Origin: Ophiothrix spiculata
Lineage: Eukaryota; Echinodermata; Ophiuroidea; Amphilepidida; Ophiotrichidae
Length of the DNA: 49,683 bases
Reading direction: 5' to 3' (one strand)
NCBI GenBank assembly: GCA_000969725.1
Contig: JXSR01S009082.1
The notes below the pieces were generated by a model. It was given only the letters and a program-made list of their open reading frames with translations, did no database searches and was not told where the DNA came from. The position numbers and the translations under genes were made by a program. Positions 12,001-21,971 of this stretch are shown one piece after another; the first letter of the stretch is position 1, and each line of letters starts with the position of its first letter.

Positions 12001-12640
12001 CCAAAATACATTGGAACCTAGTGTACCTTACAAAAGTACCCGGAGGGGCTACTTACATTGAGAAGGTATGCGTATATGTGCCTGCCTTTTTGCAAAATTA
12101 CCAATATATATAATAATGGAGGCTTTTTTAACGTAATGCTAACGGTGGTTATAATTAAATTTGTTTACTGTTGATTTCTTAGATACAGTGTCTTAGAATC
12201 AAAAGAAAGTATATAAAATCGTCATAATACTCAGAAGACATATCCTGAAAAATAATCATCACAATTACTAAGAATTAATAAAGGATATGCTTTGATAACG
12301 ATAAAACTGAATTAACTATATATATACTCGTATATATAGATGCCGTTTGGATTATTTCTAATGTATACGCATAGAGTGAGTTAGATATATTATTACATTC
12401 ACATTGGAATTGTGAAATTTTGTTTTTGTATTAATTGACATTTCCGAGGAATCGATGTTTTACGTCATACTATTATACCTTTAATATGTTGATAATTGAT
12501 TATCAATTAATTAGAGAAAAACAAAGTAAGCCAACTCAATGTGGGGAGGATACCAACATAAGCCTATATATATAAATAAATAACTTTGAAGGTCTAATAT
12601 ATGCAAAAACAAAAACCAAACAGCAATTAACAAGAAACAG
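9010..12640. other. Long AT-rich gene-free stretch
   Basis: About 3.6 kb without any recognisable coding domain. The longest frame (11080-11373, plus) is Leu/Phe-rich and ends next to an AATAAA at about 11374. It looks like AT-rich 3'-UTR or retroelement tail, not a gene. A near-palindromic TA-rich block is at 12317-12342. Confidence 0.5.
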
Positions 12641-12784
12641 ATAATCTACAAAAGAGACGGTTAATAAACGGACTGCACGAGCTTTCGAAAACGGTATACT
12701 TTCCGTCGTCTGGTACACAAGAACATATAAACAAGAAATATAAACAAATACAACTACAACAACATTATCAAAATATATTTCCAC
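12641..12784 (-). mobile_element. Retroelement fragment with a ribozyme-like motif, possibly Penelope-like
   Basis: Read on the minus strand, about 12716-12669 contains AGACGACGG, a short loop, then CCGTTTTCGAAAGCTCGTGC. A small stem followed by CGAAAGCTCGTGCAG is a sequence style I associate with Penelope-like and related hammerhead-bearing retroelements in marine invertebrates. Only this fragment is visible, no reverse transcriptase. The assignment rests on motif memory and is weak. Confidence 0.3.
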
Positions 12785-12994
12785 AAATAGTAAAATGCAG
12801 AACTTATCTTAAATGAAATATATACCGTATATACCATTAGCATGGGAAAATATTTGTCAACAAACACATAGACGTTGTTCCTTATAACAAAGTAGGATAT
12901 TAGACTAGGGTCTGTTAAAACATACCCTCTGCGCACAATCCTTGACATAAGAATAAACTCATTTAAGTCTTATTTAAATGTCTTATATAAAAGT

Positions 12995-15325
12995 CATTTT
13001 TTTCCCTACAAAACACATGTATTTACGTGTCTGATGTTTAGTGACGCTTTGAGACCCCTCCCATGAGATAATAGCATTATAAATAGCTTCCGAATCCGCC
13101 ATTTTAATTAGGAAGACTGAAAAAAAAAAACAATCGTGCAAAGCATTTGGAGAGTGGTTGTAATATGATCATTTTAAAGACAAGATAAAAGCCACGTTTT
13201 GTACATTATTGCTTATTTTGATCAAACGCTAAAAGCATCTTACCAATATTAAACGAGTAACACGACTGTGAATTCAGATCACCTTCAACAAATTTTAAAA
13301 TCGTGTAGGTTTCTAAATATGTATCTTATTTTAGGATCAGATTATTTTAACATTATTTTCCCTTGTTTGTTGATCAGTCATTAATTGAGCAATTTCAGTC
13401 CATTTTGAGTAATATTTATGCAATATATGTGATGTTCATGTCGAACCAACCGTTCATGCGTTCGCGTGTCCTTTTTACGTGTTCAAGCATTTGCAAAGAC
13501 CATGTTACAACCAAAGTATTCTTTGTTACAACGGTTACAATAACACGCTTGTGCTTTTGTCCTTTAACGCTCCACTACCTAGGTCTTTTTGTAACACGTT
13601 TCTCTAAGGCGTTTATACTGAAGAGTCTTTTGATACCTCGATCATGAACTTCGGCCGAGGCGTTACGTAATTATCACGTTCAAATAGTACTTCCAGGCAT
13701 AAATTTATTATTGTTTGGCAAAAATTGTCACTTTTAAAACTTTTGTTATACAAATTCTTTATGCCAGATTTGCATTTGGATTTTCTATTAAATTAGGGAA
13801 ATGACGATTTTTACATGTCCAGTTAGTTTTAAGTCCATGCTATGCAGATATTTTTTTTTAATATATATATTTTTTCGGTGGCAACCGCCCCTACTTTCGG
13901 ATTTTGACAGCCTCCCAAAGGCCCACCTTAGGTGATATCATGATATTTTTTTATCAAGACTGCAAAGTGTAAAAACAACTATATAGGGTGTGCAATAAGT
14001 GATTGCCCACAATACGTAAACGCCCAGATTCGCTTTGTTTTGGTGCAATCATTGTAATGGAGTAAAATATAACACAGTGATAATTGCGTTCATAAACAGT
14101 AAGCCCTGTTTTTCTGTTGATTTTCCTCAAAGCATATAGACATAAACAATTTTTTCTGAACAGTTATTGAAATGAAAGGTTCAGTTTTTTAATGTTTTGG
14201 AGAAAGAACATAAATTGTAAATCTGAAAAAAAAGTTTAAAAATAACGACCTTGCATGTTTTTCATCTTCAGCCCAAACGTAGCTAGCAGCATTTATAGCA
14301 GCTAGTTCGAGGTGAACGAACACATATATGTAAACTGCTTATATTGTCAAGTTTCAAATATGCAATTTTTGAAGACAGTACCTTTGTGTTATTTAAGGAA
14401 CATTCGAATTGATATAAAATAAGAAATTTAAAAATATATCAAATTACATAAATGGGAAAAATGTGAAAAGGACGATATTAGTTATATAACACGATAAAAA
14501 AAATTAAAGGTGCTTTCAACATTTTGTTGAACTGACAATAATCATGATAATGGGAAGGGTTTCATACACTTTGAAAATACACGCGTAACCGAATACCAAG
14601 TACCTGTTTTAAAGTGTACTTTTTCAAAGTTTTTTTGTCTAAATTTATAGAAGTATATCGGAGAAAGAGGGTGTCTGAAATCCGAGTACTAATCAGCTTA
14701 ATGCAGGTATTGCGTCATTGTGCGTTAACCACAATCTTACTTGTGGCTTAAAAATAATATGGAATGTTATCTTATCTTTTTTGCATTTAATCCGAATGTG
14801 AGTATTATAAGCAGAGTTTACTATACATATATAAAGCGATACATTAAAAATCAACGTTTCGATGATATTGAATAATTCAATATGTATTTTAAGTACATAC
14901 ATATTTGTAGTAGGTGGCATCCATTCCTTGTTTATTTCTCAAAATCTAAAGGGATTCCAATATCTCAAATCCAATCAAATTGGAAACTACTTTTATTATT
15001 TATAACATTTTTTTCGCGGTGTCACGTTTTTGACAAAAGCAGAATCAAATATCAACCAGTATAATAAATAATGTAACAGTTCACACATTGAAATCCTCGA
15101 TTTATTAAAAAGAAAATTATTTTTGTAAAGTCAATACATGTCATATCTAAAGAAATTCAAAATATCGTCAAAACAATTGTCACCGGAATATATGTACGAG
15201 AGCGTAAAATTCATATTCAAATAAATTCAATAGCGATTCTTGAAGATGCAAATTTTAAAATGTCGCATTTGAAAGAAGACATATAAGTTAAAACACCAAG
15301 AAAAGATTAAATATTTTTATTAATG
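12995..15325 (+). repeat. Local duplication module A, copy A1
   Basis: Matches 19825-21925 in the same orientation over about 2.1-2.3 kb. Shared blocks include CCCATGAGATAATAGCATT, CGTGCAAAGCATTTGGAGAG, CGTAACCGAATACCAAGTAC and ACACATTGAAATCCTCGATT. Small indels and a few percent to some 10% mismatches separate the copies. A1 contains a more complete piggyBac-type MITE (13564-14056) than A2. Near the left end A1 has a canonical TATAAATAG with CCCCTCCC upstream; the TATA word is TGTAAATAG in A2. Confidence 0.9.
13564..14056 (-). mobile_element. piggyBac-type TTAA MITE, copy C (reverse, one end lost)
   Basis: The family terminus in reverse starts at TTAA 13564-13567 and is followed by an eroded version of CCCTCGTCTACC and by CTTTTTGTAACACGTTTCTC. 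Inside are CGAGGCGTTACGTAATTATC and GGTGGCAACCGCCCC. The family's 5' interior is still recognisable up to about GGTGCAATCATTG (near 14056), but the outer terminal repeat on that side is gone. Confidence 0.8.
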
Positions 15326-15344
15326 TTTTTTGGTGTGTTTAGAA

Positions 15345-15430
15345 ATATTCAAATTTGTGATGTTTTTCTCATTTAATGGTATGTTACACTTTTTCTGACC
15401 AATTTAAGACTTATGATCTAGTCGTGAATA
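15345..15430 (+). repeat. Short dispersed repeat shared with 33205-33285
   Basis: ATTCAAATTTGTGATGTTTT and TATGTTACACTTTTTCTGAC recur in order at 33205-33285. A short frame starting at 15376 exists only because of this shared block and differs downstream, so it is not a gene. Confidence 0.7.
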
Positions 15431-15622
15431 TCGGAGCGTTTTGTCAAATAATTGGAAGCTCATTTACAGAATATTTGTACATGAACAGTCCTAGTTCTAA
15501 AGTTTACATATCGTTAATTGTGAGAACATTGTTATCAACAAATATGTCCAGTATGCCTTCTGTAGTGACTCTATGATACAGTTCTGATTGCACATTTTTT
15601 AAGTTTAACTAGCTTATCAATA

Positions 15623-16313
15623 TACAGCGTGAGTCTAAATGAAGTTGACCGAGATTTAAAACTGTATTACAAAAGAACTACTGATAACTAAAACTATTGT
15701 TAAGCACCTTAGTAATACTGATCTTTAAATGAAAGGAAAACATAAAAAGAACCATTTAACAATCAGGTTTTTGATGCAGGACTTTCAAATACAAATATCA
15801 ATCAATTGTATGCATGAAACCAGTTTAGAACCTGCCCTTCACTGAATTTTAAAACCTGGTCATTGGTACTGGAAGTTGTACATCGTATGACACCTTCTAA
15901 CAAGGCAGTTTGTAGTTGAAACCTAATTGCAAACACACAGGCCTTCAGAGGTTCAAAGCCGTTTGCTAAAGCTAATTGTAAGCCAGATTTGTTAAGTGCA
16001 AAAGAGGACCGTGAAGATATGAGACTTGGATTGTGAACAGAAATGACAGACCTCCAAACTGCATCAATCTTGGCCGAAGGACAACAGGGTATTCGTAACA
16101 GGTGATTGCACAGCTGAAGTACTTACTTTGCATTTTTTAAACAAATAAAACAGGCATAACTTCACTTTGGAATTACCGATTTCCTTCATTATTTTTATGA
16201 ACAAGCAGAAGAGTCTGCACATTTCAAAGGTACCTAACACATGTTTAAATATCAGTAGTTCATTTGTTAAACAATTTTAAATTTCGGTCAACTTCATTTT
16301 GCCTCACGCTGTA
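15623..16313. mobile_element. Non-autonomous mariner-type element
   Basis: A 687-bp element (15625-16311) is flanked by TA on both sides. Inverted termini of about 35 bp: the left begins CAGCGTGAGTCTAAATGAAG and the right, read inward, CAGCGTGAGGCAAAATGAAG; both continue with TTGACCGARATTTAAAA. TA target plus such ends fit Tc1/mariner. It is about half the length of an autonomous element, and the interior shows no transposase motif I recognise. It lies between A1 and B1 and is absent at the equivalent place in the other copies. Confidence 0.88.
15802..16122 (-). CDS. Unrecognised open frame inside the mariner-type element
   Basis: On the minus strand a frame stays open for 106 codons before a TGA (complement 15802-15804), preceded in frame by TAA at 16123-16125. 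It has no ATG near its start, so if real it would be an exon or the truncated remainder of a longer protein. The translation is compositionally protein-like, with SLISSRSSFALNKSGL and FEPLKACVFAIRFQLQTALL, and is not AT-biased like random frames nearby. I recognise no domain, and no D-N or S-D-E transposase signature. It fills nearly half of a TIR-bounded element, so it may be the eroded core of that element's own gene or captured sequence. Confidence 0.25.
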   Translation of the reverse strand, partial: VLQLCNHLLRIPCCPSAKIDAVWRSVISVHNPSLISSRSSFALNKSGLQLALANGFEPLKACVFAIRFQLQTALLEGVIRCTTSSTNDQVLKFSEGQVLNWFHAYN

Positions 16314-16619
16314 CAATTTACACGTGTTTCCTAGGATACCATAGTTGATATATGATAGGATTAACATCTGACTGAAATGGAATTGGGGCAAAATGTGGAT
16401 TGCAAATTGTTAATGGTTGCAAAAAATATTTCTTTTTCTTACTTAAGACTTTGTTTATAACATTTACCTTTGACATTTGAATTATATTTCTTTTCTAGCA
16501 AGATATACATATGTTAGAGTGTATGTCCCATTCCTTTGACGTTATACATCAAAAGAACTCCACACTTCAATGAGAGTCTAAATGGTGTTTTGATAAGAAA
16601 TATATTAAATGAAATACAA

Positions 16620-16770
16620 ATAAGATAAACATATTGTGTATGTCTATGATCATATCAAACTGGTGCTAATAGGCAGCTGCTCGACGCCTTTACATGAATG
16701 TTATTCATCTTATGCAAACAATCGATCAATCACAACGTTATTTTGAATAAGAAATACAGATAGTAATATA
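16620..16770 (+). promoter_or_regulatory. Conserved non-coding block of module B (candidate enhancer or promoter)
   Basis: The part of module B recognisable in all four copies (also near 5695, 23800 and 28990). It combines an E-box CAGCTG (16673-16678), an octamer-like ATGCAAAC, and GATCAATCA, which contains the complement of the PBX/HOX word TGATTGAT. B0 and B1 keep the last word exactly; B2 and B3 do not. There is no coding frame across it in all copies. Regulatory function is inference. Confidence 0.3.
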
Positions 16771-17128
16771 CCTCTGAGCTTCGGGGCATAATATCATAAT
16801 GTTTTAATGTTCATCATTCAACTTATATTACATGCATGTCATTTTTTATATTTCGTAGTATTACAGTGTGGTTTCAAGTAGTTGTTTATTTTCTTTCGAT
16901 CGTTGAATCTTTAGAGGAATTCACCAACATAAAAGTATTAGAATTTCAACGCTGACAGCATATGTTTTTTTCTGTGTCATTGTGCATTTTTACAAGTACA
17001 GGTCTAATAAGTTGCATATGTTAGAATTTGGTTTGCTATTGTTTATAGAACAGAACACGTGTCCATTGCAACTTCTTAAGTTTGCTTAACACAGTTTTAC
17101 CTATATCAAATTTATGTCAGTCAACGTT

Positions 17129-17141
17129 TGACCTCTGACCT
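17129..17141 (-). promoter_or_regulatory. Perfect DR1 nuclear-receptor site
   Basis: TGACCTCTGACCT is AGGTCA-G-AGGTCA on the minus strand, an exact direct repeat with one-base spacing (bound by RXR/HNF4/COUP-type receptors in animals). The same 13 bases are intact in B2 at 24301-24313, although neighbouring bases differ. Confidence 0.4.
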
Positions 17142-17837
17142 TACACTACAGAAGAATAGATGGAAGGTTATCCAGACTGGAGGAATCTAACTAAAGTTAA
17201 AAAAGCGAATATAAATGCATCTAAAATAACGAAAATTAAAACAAAACTGGAGCTCACAGTTCATAATATCGCTTTCATACAAAACAAACTTTAATACCGT
17301 GTTGCATACCTGAAAAATGCGCCAGGCCTAAAGGCATGTTGCATTTTTATTATATAATAATCATTATTATATAATATTACACGTACATTGCTTATTTCAC
17401 ATCAGTGTCTAATAATTATTTTTCTGTTATAATAAACAAAAATGAATCGTGTTTTCATAATCATGGTAGCTAATCAAACAAATACATGCAAATGCAAAAA
17501 TAACCAATGTCCTTTATATTATTATATCAAAATTAACCATGAAAATTTAAAAACTAAGGCTAAAAAAGGAATTAATTAAGCATCACTTTCATTTTAAAAA
17601 GTGTTACATGCATATAATACTCCCTTTTAAAAATAACACCAAAACACATGGCAAAATAGCTGAAAGAAAGAATATTTCACACAGTTTTCGAGTTCAATGC
17701 ATATTATATAGTAGAAATTGCTTGTCGCATTGTCATAATTCTCACTCCCTCTGCTCTATTTATGCATGACTTATAGAAGCATATTTTTGAAATCCAATTT
17801 ACAACTGTATTACTTTTGTATTTTTAACAATATCTAG

Positions 17838-18012
17838 GGATTTCGGTCAGCACGTCTATGTAATGAAAAACAAGTGTAAGGTAGCAAATGCAATATACGA
17901 CAGTGCTGTTCCATTGCCAGGTCTCATCCCAACAGCACTTTGGATGCTGGATTTTATCCAGAAGAAGGTATTGCTGTGGATACGGATGAAGCCAAGATAC
18001 ATCTCAACATAA
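17838..18012 (+). CDS. Candidate last exon of an unknown gene (module B1)
   Basis: A pyrimidine-rich stretch with TTAAC and then TATCTAG (a plausible 3' splice site, AG at 17836-17837) is followed by a frame of 57 codons (GAT at 17839) ending in TAA (18010-18012). It begins DFGQHVYVMKNKCKVANAIY and ends in KPRYIST. The same 57-codon length is kept without a single indel in B2 (24938-25111), while flanking DNA is full of indels, but B2 has an in-frame TAG at codon 14. B3 keeps only the first dozen codons (31727 on). I recognise no family. A second frame over the last 90 bases is also open and changes more conservatively between copies, so the true frame is uncertain. Alternatives are an old transposon exon or a conserved RNA. 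Confidence 0.3.
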
Positions 18013-18102
18013 TTGTTTTAACTCTCTTGCATAGGGAATGAAAACTTTTAATTCCCAAAATGTATTTAAAAATAAATCAAAATAGTCATTGTCAAAGGTA
18101 CA

Positions 18103-19071
18103 TAGCAGTTGGAGATATCAAACTTAGCATGGATTATTATATACACCTCCGCTAGACGTTTGCTAAATTTTAATATCACAGCATTATTATGTTTTGAGTT
18201 ATCAACAAAGATAGACACCTATGTAAGAAACGCCTTTTTTCAAAATTCAACAAAATTGGAAGCATGTTTGTTTGATGTAATTTTAACCCACGTTCAACCC
18301 CTGGTGAACTTGAAATTGACAGACCCAAACTTAAGATATTGTATACCTTAGTATAGGGTGGGATTTCTTCTTCCCATTGATACCAAACCCATGACAATTT
18401 GACTAGCTGTTACGTAATTATGACGTCATAAATTACTACAAGTCTGAAAATTATGTCGAAATCTGATTTGGGGCAAAAATAGCCACCTATTCAAAATTTT
18501 GATATTTCTGCTATTTCTAAATGTCGAACGGTCTTTTTGTACTAATAGAGAAAATTATAATTTAAATATGACCTGTAAGTTCAAGATAATTTTCTTCAAA
18601 ATGTACACAAGTTTGCGGTTTAAACAGTTAAAGAATTAATGTTACCCATGAAAATTTGATTGTGCTTTATACGTATTCATCAACTTTCGGGCAACAACTT
18701 GATTGACAGGTTCAATATAAACAACTCCTACTGGAATGCATAGAATGCATGTATCCTTAATTTGCATAATAGATTTAATGAAAGAGAGTTCAATTATTAT
18801 TCATTACAAATTGTATACAATTTGGTTTAATTTAAAGTCTGATCATGATCATTTAGAGACAAATGCACATCATTTTGAACAAATGCGTTTCTGACATAGG
18901 TATATATCTTTGTTGATAACTCAAAAACTAATAACACTGTGATATTAAAATTTTACGAGTATCTAGAAAAGTGTTGTAGAATAATTTATGCAAAGTTGTG
19001 TGTCTCTAACTATTATAGTTATAGCACACGGTCATTTTTCTACATGTAACTATTTTTTGGGACACCTGGTA
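18103..19071. mobile_element. Mariner-type insertion (965 bp) with nested MITE
   Basis: B2 shows the uninterrupted sequence at this point (ACATATTACTTATTATTATA), so 18105-19069 is an insertion, bounded by TA (18103-18104 and 19070-19071). Tips are GCAGTTGG and, inward from the right, CCAGGTGTCCCAAAAAATAG, which is mariner-like. A long inner inverted repeat, about 18160-18270 against 18865-18985, shares AAATTTTAATATCACAG and GAGTTATCAACAAAGATA. Between the arms sits a reverse piggyBac-type MITE. Confidence 0.85.
18283..18630 (-). mobile_element. piggyBac-type TTAA MITE, copy D (partial, nested)
   Basis: Begins TTAACCCACGTTCAACCCC at 18283 and contains GTTACGTAATTATGACGTCA, the best-preserved CRE plus PAR-bZIP block in the window. 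It fades out around GTACACAAGTTTGCGG. It lies inside the 965-bp mariner-type insertion. Confidence 0.8.
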
Positions 19072-20375
19072 TTATAAACTTATTATTATATACGTATAAC
19101 GGCTACTCGCTTTTTTCATTGAAAACATAGTCAGTGCGAACAATACGACTGATTTATTTATTCAGCACGAACATAGCCAAAAGTACTTTATTAAGAAACA
19201 TAGTAAAATACTTTGAAACGAGGATCGACATAGGGCTGGCTTTTGAATTGAAATAAGCCGAAAATATAGGAATACAAATAACAACTATGTCAGATTTAGC
19301 TTTGAAGGTTTACTAGGTCGATCTAAATCGGTCTTATTTTCTCTAGAATTAGTTATCAATACGTCCCACTTTTAATTTCACGTTTATGATAGCAGTGCCT
19401 TTAGGTGATCAATTATACAACAAAATGTACTTAACAATAAATCGAGCTTCAAAGTAGGTTATTGACTCATAATAATTCTGAGCATTTTTGGTTAGCATGC
19501 GTAATATCGTTTTCATTAACTAGCTAATATTGTCTTCTTCTCAGCAATTAGGAAAAACATTATTGTCTTTCTTTCTTTTTCTTCTTTTCGTGAATAGTAT
19601 AAAGTGATTTCTTCTAAAAACAATAACACTAAATTTCAAACATCCTTTAAAGTGCATGAATATACAACAATCAATCTGATAGTCATGTAGTTTTAATGTT
19701 GTCACCTTTCTCATGCATCGTGAGAATAAAGGACTGTTTTATCTTTATTGGTTTGTTCTATCCAAATACCATTGCAGATAAGAAGCAGTTGGTCGGTGAT
19801 GTAATAATTTCAGTCTCATGTACAGCATTTTTCTACACAGTATTTACGTGTTTGATGTATAGTAACGCCTTGATACCCCTCCCATGAGATAATAGCATTG
19901 TAAATAGCTTCCAAATCCGCGATTTTAATTACAGAGACCGAGAAAAGACCAAACAATCGTGCAAAGCATTTGGAGAGTGGTTGTAATATGATCATTTTAA
20001 AGACAAGATAAAAGCCACGTTTTGTACATTATTGTTAATTTTGATCAAGCGCTAAAAGCATCTTACAAATATTAAACGAGCAACACGACATTGAATTTAG
20101 ATCACATTCAACAAATTTAAAAATTGTTTAGGTTTTAAATATGTATCATATGTTAGGATCAGATTTTTTGAACATTATTTTCCTGGTTTGTTGATTAGTC
20201 ATTAATTGAGCAATTTCAGTCCATTTCGAGTAATTTTTATGCAAAATATGTGATGTTAATGTCGAATCAACCGTTCATGCGTTCGCGTGTCCTTTTTTAC
20301 GTTTTCAAGCATTTACAAAGACCATGTTACAACGGTAACAATATCACCTCTTGGCAATTCACACACTCAGAGTCG

Positions 20376-20490
20376 TGTCGATATTCATCGATCGATGCCC
20401 CTCGACACGCAGTCTTGGCACGCGCCCTGCACAAAGAATAGCGCGTGTACAAGACTGCGCGTCAATGGACGTCGTTGCGATGCATCGACA
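20376..20490. repeat. GC-rich nested hairpin, unique to A2
   Basis: Inner arms 20407-20425 and 20441-20462 share CGCAGTCTTG and CACGCGC around a 15-base loop. Outer ends TGTCGAT (20376) and ATCGACA (20484) also pair. The block is much richer in G+C and CpG than its surroundings and is absent from A1. Two overlapping plus-strand frames and one minus-strand frame through it arise from the lack of TA-rich stops. Confidence 0.7.
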
Positions 20491-20499
20491 GATTCTGAA

Positions 20500-20668
20500 A
20501 ACACCATAAGGCGTGGTTACCACCCCTCCACTGTGACTTTGAAATTGATACACCCAAATTTTAGTTGTTTATACTGGAGAGTCTTTTCTATCTATTGATA
20601 CCTCGATCATGAACTTCGGCCGAGGCGTTACGTAATTATCACATTCTATCAGTACTTCCAGGCCAAAA
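20500..20668 (-). mobile_element. piggyBac-type TTAA MITE, copy E (remnant)
   Basis: Keeps the internal words TGGTTACCACCCCTCC, TCTATTGATACCTCGATC and GGCCGAGGCGTTACGTAATT, in the same place and orientation as copy C of module A1, but both termini are lost. Confidence 0.7.
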
Positions 20669-21971
20669 TTTAACACTATGATAATTGCGTTCAAAAACAG
20701 TCCTGTTTTTTAAAAAAAAGCCCTGTTTTTCTGTTGATTTTCCACAAAATATATAAACATAAACAATTTTTCTGAAATGAACGGTACGCTTTTTAGATGT
20801 TTTGAAGAAAGAACATAGATTGTAAATCTGAATTTTTTTTTTGAAAATTACGACCTTTGCATGTGTTCATCTTCAGCTGAAAATGTAGCTAGCCGCAATT
20901 ACAGCTAGTTCGAGGTGATAAACAAAAACAAAAAATATAAACTGCTTATATTGTCAAGTTTCAAATATGCAGTTTTTGAAGACAGTACATTTGTGTTATT
21001 TAAGGAACATTCGAATTGATATAAAATAAGAAATATAAAACATATTAAATTACCGTAAATGGGAAACATGTGAAAAAGACGATATAAGTTATGACACGAT
21101 AAAAAAAGAATTATAAGATGCTTTCAAAATTTTGTTGAACTAACAATAATCATGATAATGGGAAGGGTTTCATACACTTTGAAAATACACGCGTAACCGA
21201 ATACCAAGTACCTGTTTTAAAGTGTACTTTTTCAAAGTTTTTGTATCTAAATTCATAGAAGTATATCGGAGAAAGAGGGTGTCTGAAATCCGATTACTAA
21301 TCAGCTTAATACAGGTATTGCGTCATTGTGCGTTAACCATAATCTTACTTGTGACTTAAAAAAAATAAGGAATGTTATCTTATCTTTTTTGCATTTAATC
21401 CGAATGTGAGTATTATAAGCAAAGTTTACTATACGTATATAAAACGATACATTACAAAATGAACGTTTCGATGATATTGAATAATGTAATATGTATTTTA
21501 AGTACATACATATTTGTAGTAGGTGGCATCTATTCCTTGTTTATTTCTTAAAATCTAAAGGGATTCCAATATCTCAAATGCAATCATATTGGAATCTGTT
21601 TTTATTATTTAAACAATTTTTCGCGGTGTCACGTTTTTGACAAAAACAGAATCAAATGTCAACTAGTATAATAAATAATGTAACAGTTCACACATTGAAA
21701 TCCTCGATTTATTAAAAAGATAATTATTTTTTGTAAAGTCAATACATGACATATCTAAAGAAATTCAAATATCGCCAACACAATTGTCATCGGAATATAT
21801 GTACGACAGCGTAAAATTCATATTTAAATAAATTCAAAGCGATTCTTGAAGATGCAAGTTTTAAAATGTCGCATTTGAAAGAAGGGAAATAAGTTAAAAA
21901 ACCAAGAAAAGATTAATTATTATTTTTCACGGTTTTGGAGTTTCCTATCGACACTGAACAAAGCAGTTTAA

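Larger units (their letters stand above)
16360..19802 (+). repeat. Local duplication module B, copy B1
   Basis: Collinear with B2 (23631-26642) over the whole length and with B3 (28602-33660) in pieces. Landmarks in order: AATGGTGTTTTGATAAGAAA, TAGGCAGCTGCTCGACGCC, TTGACCTCTGACCTTACAC, GCTCTATTTATGCATGACTT, TATCTAGGGATTTCGGTCAG, AAATAAGCCGAAAATATAGG and GAAGCAGTTGGTCGGTGATG. Compared with B2 it carries an extra 965-bp mariner-type insertion and lacks two insertions found in B2. Confidence 0.93.
19825..21925 (+). repeat. Local duplication module A, copy A2
   Basis: Counterpart of A1, about 6.8 kb downstream. It has lost roughly 380 bp of the MITE interior that A1 keeps (junction near 20665), and has gained a GC-rich self-complementary block at 20376-20490. 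The homology ends around ACCAAGAAAAGATTAATTAT. Confidence 0.9.

Noticed and set aside
20250-20598. Three overlapping frames on both strands
   Set aside because: They exist because the GC-rich hairpin lacks stop codons; absent in the duplicate A1.
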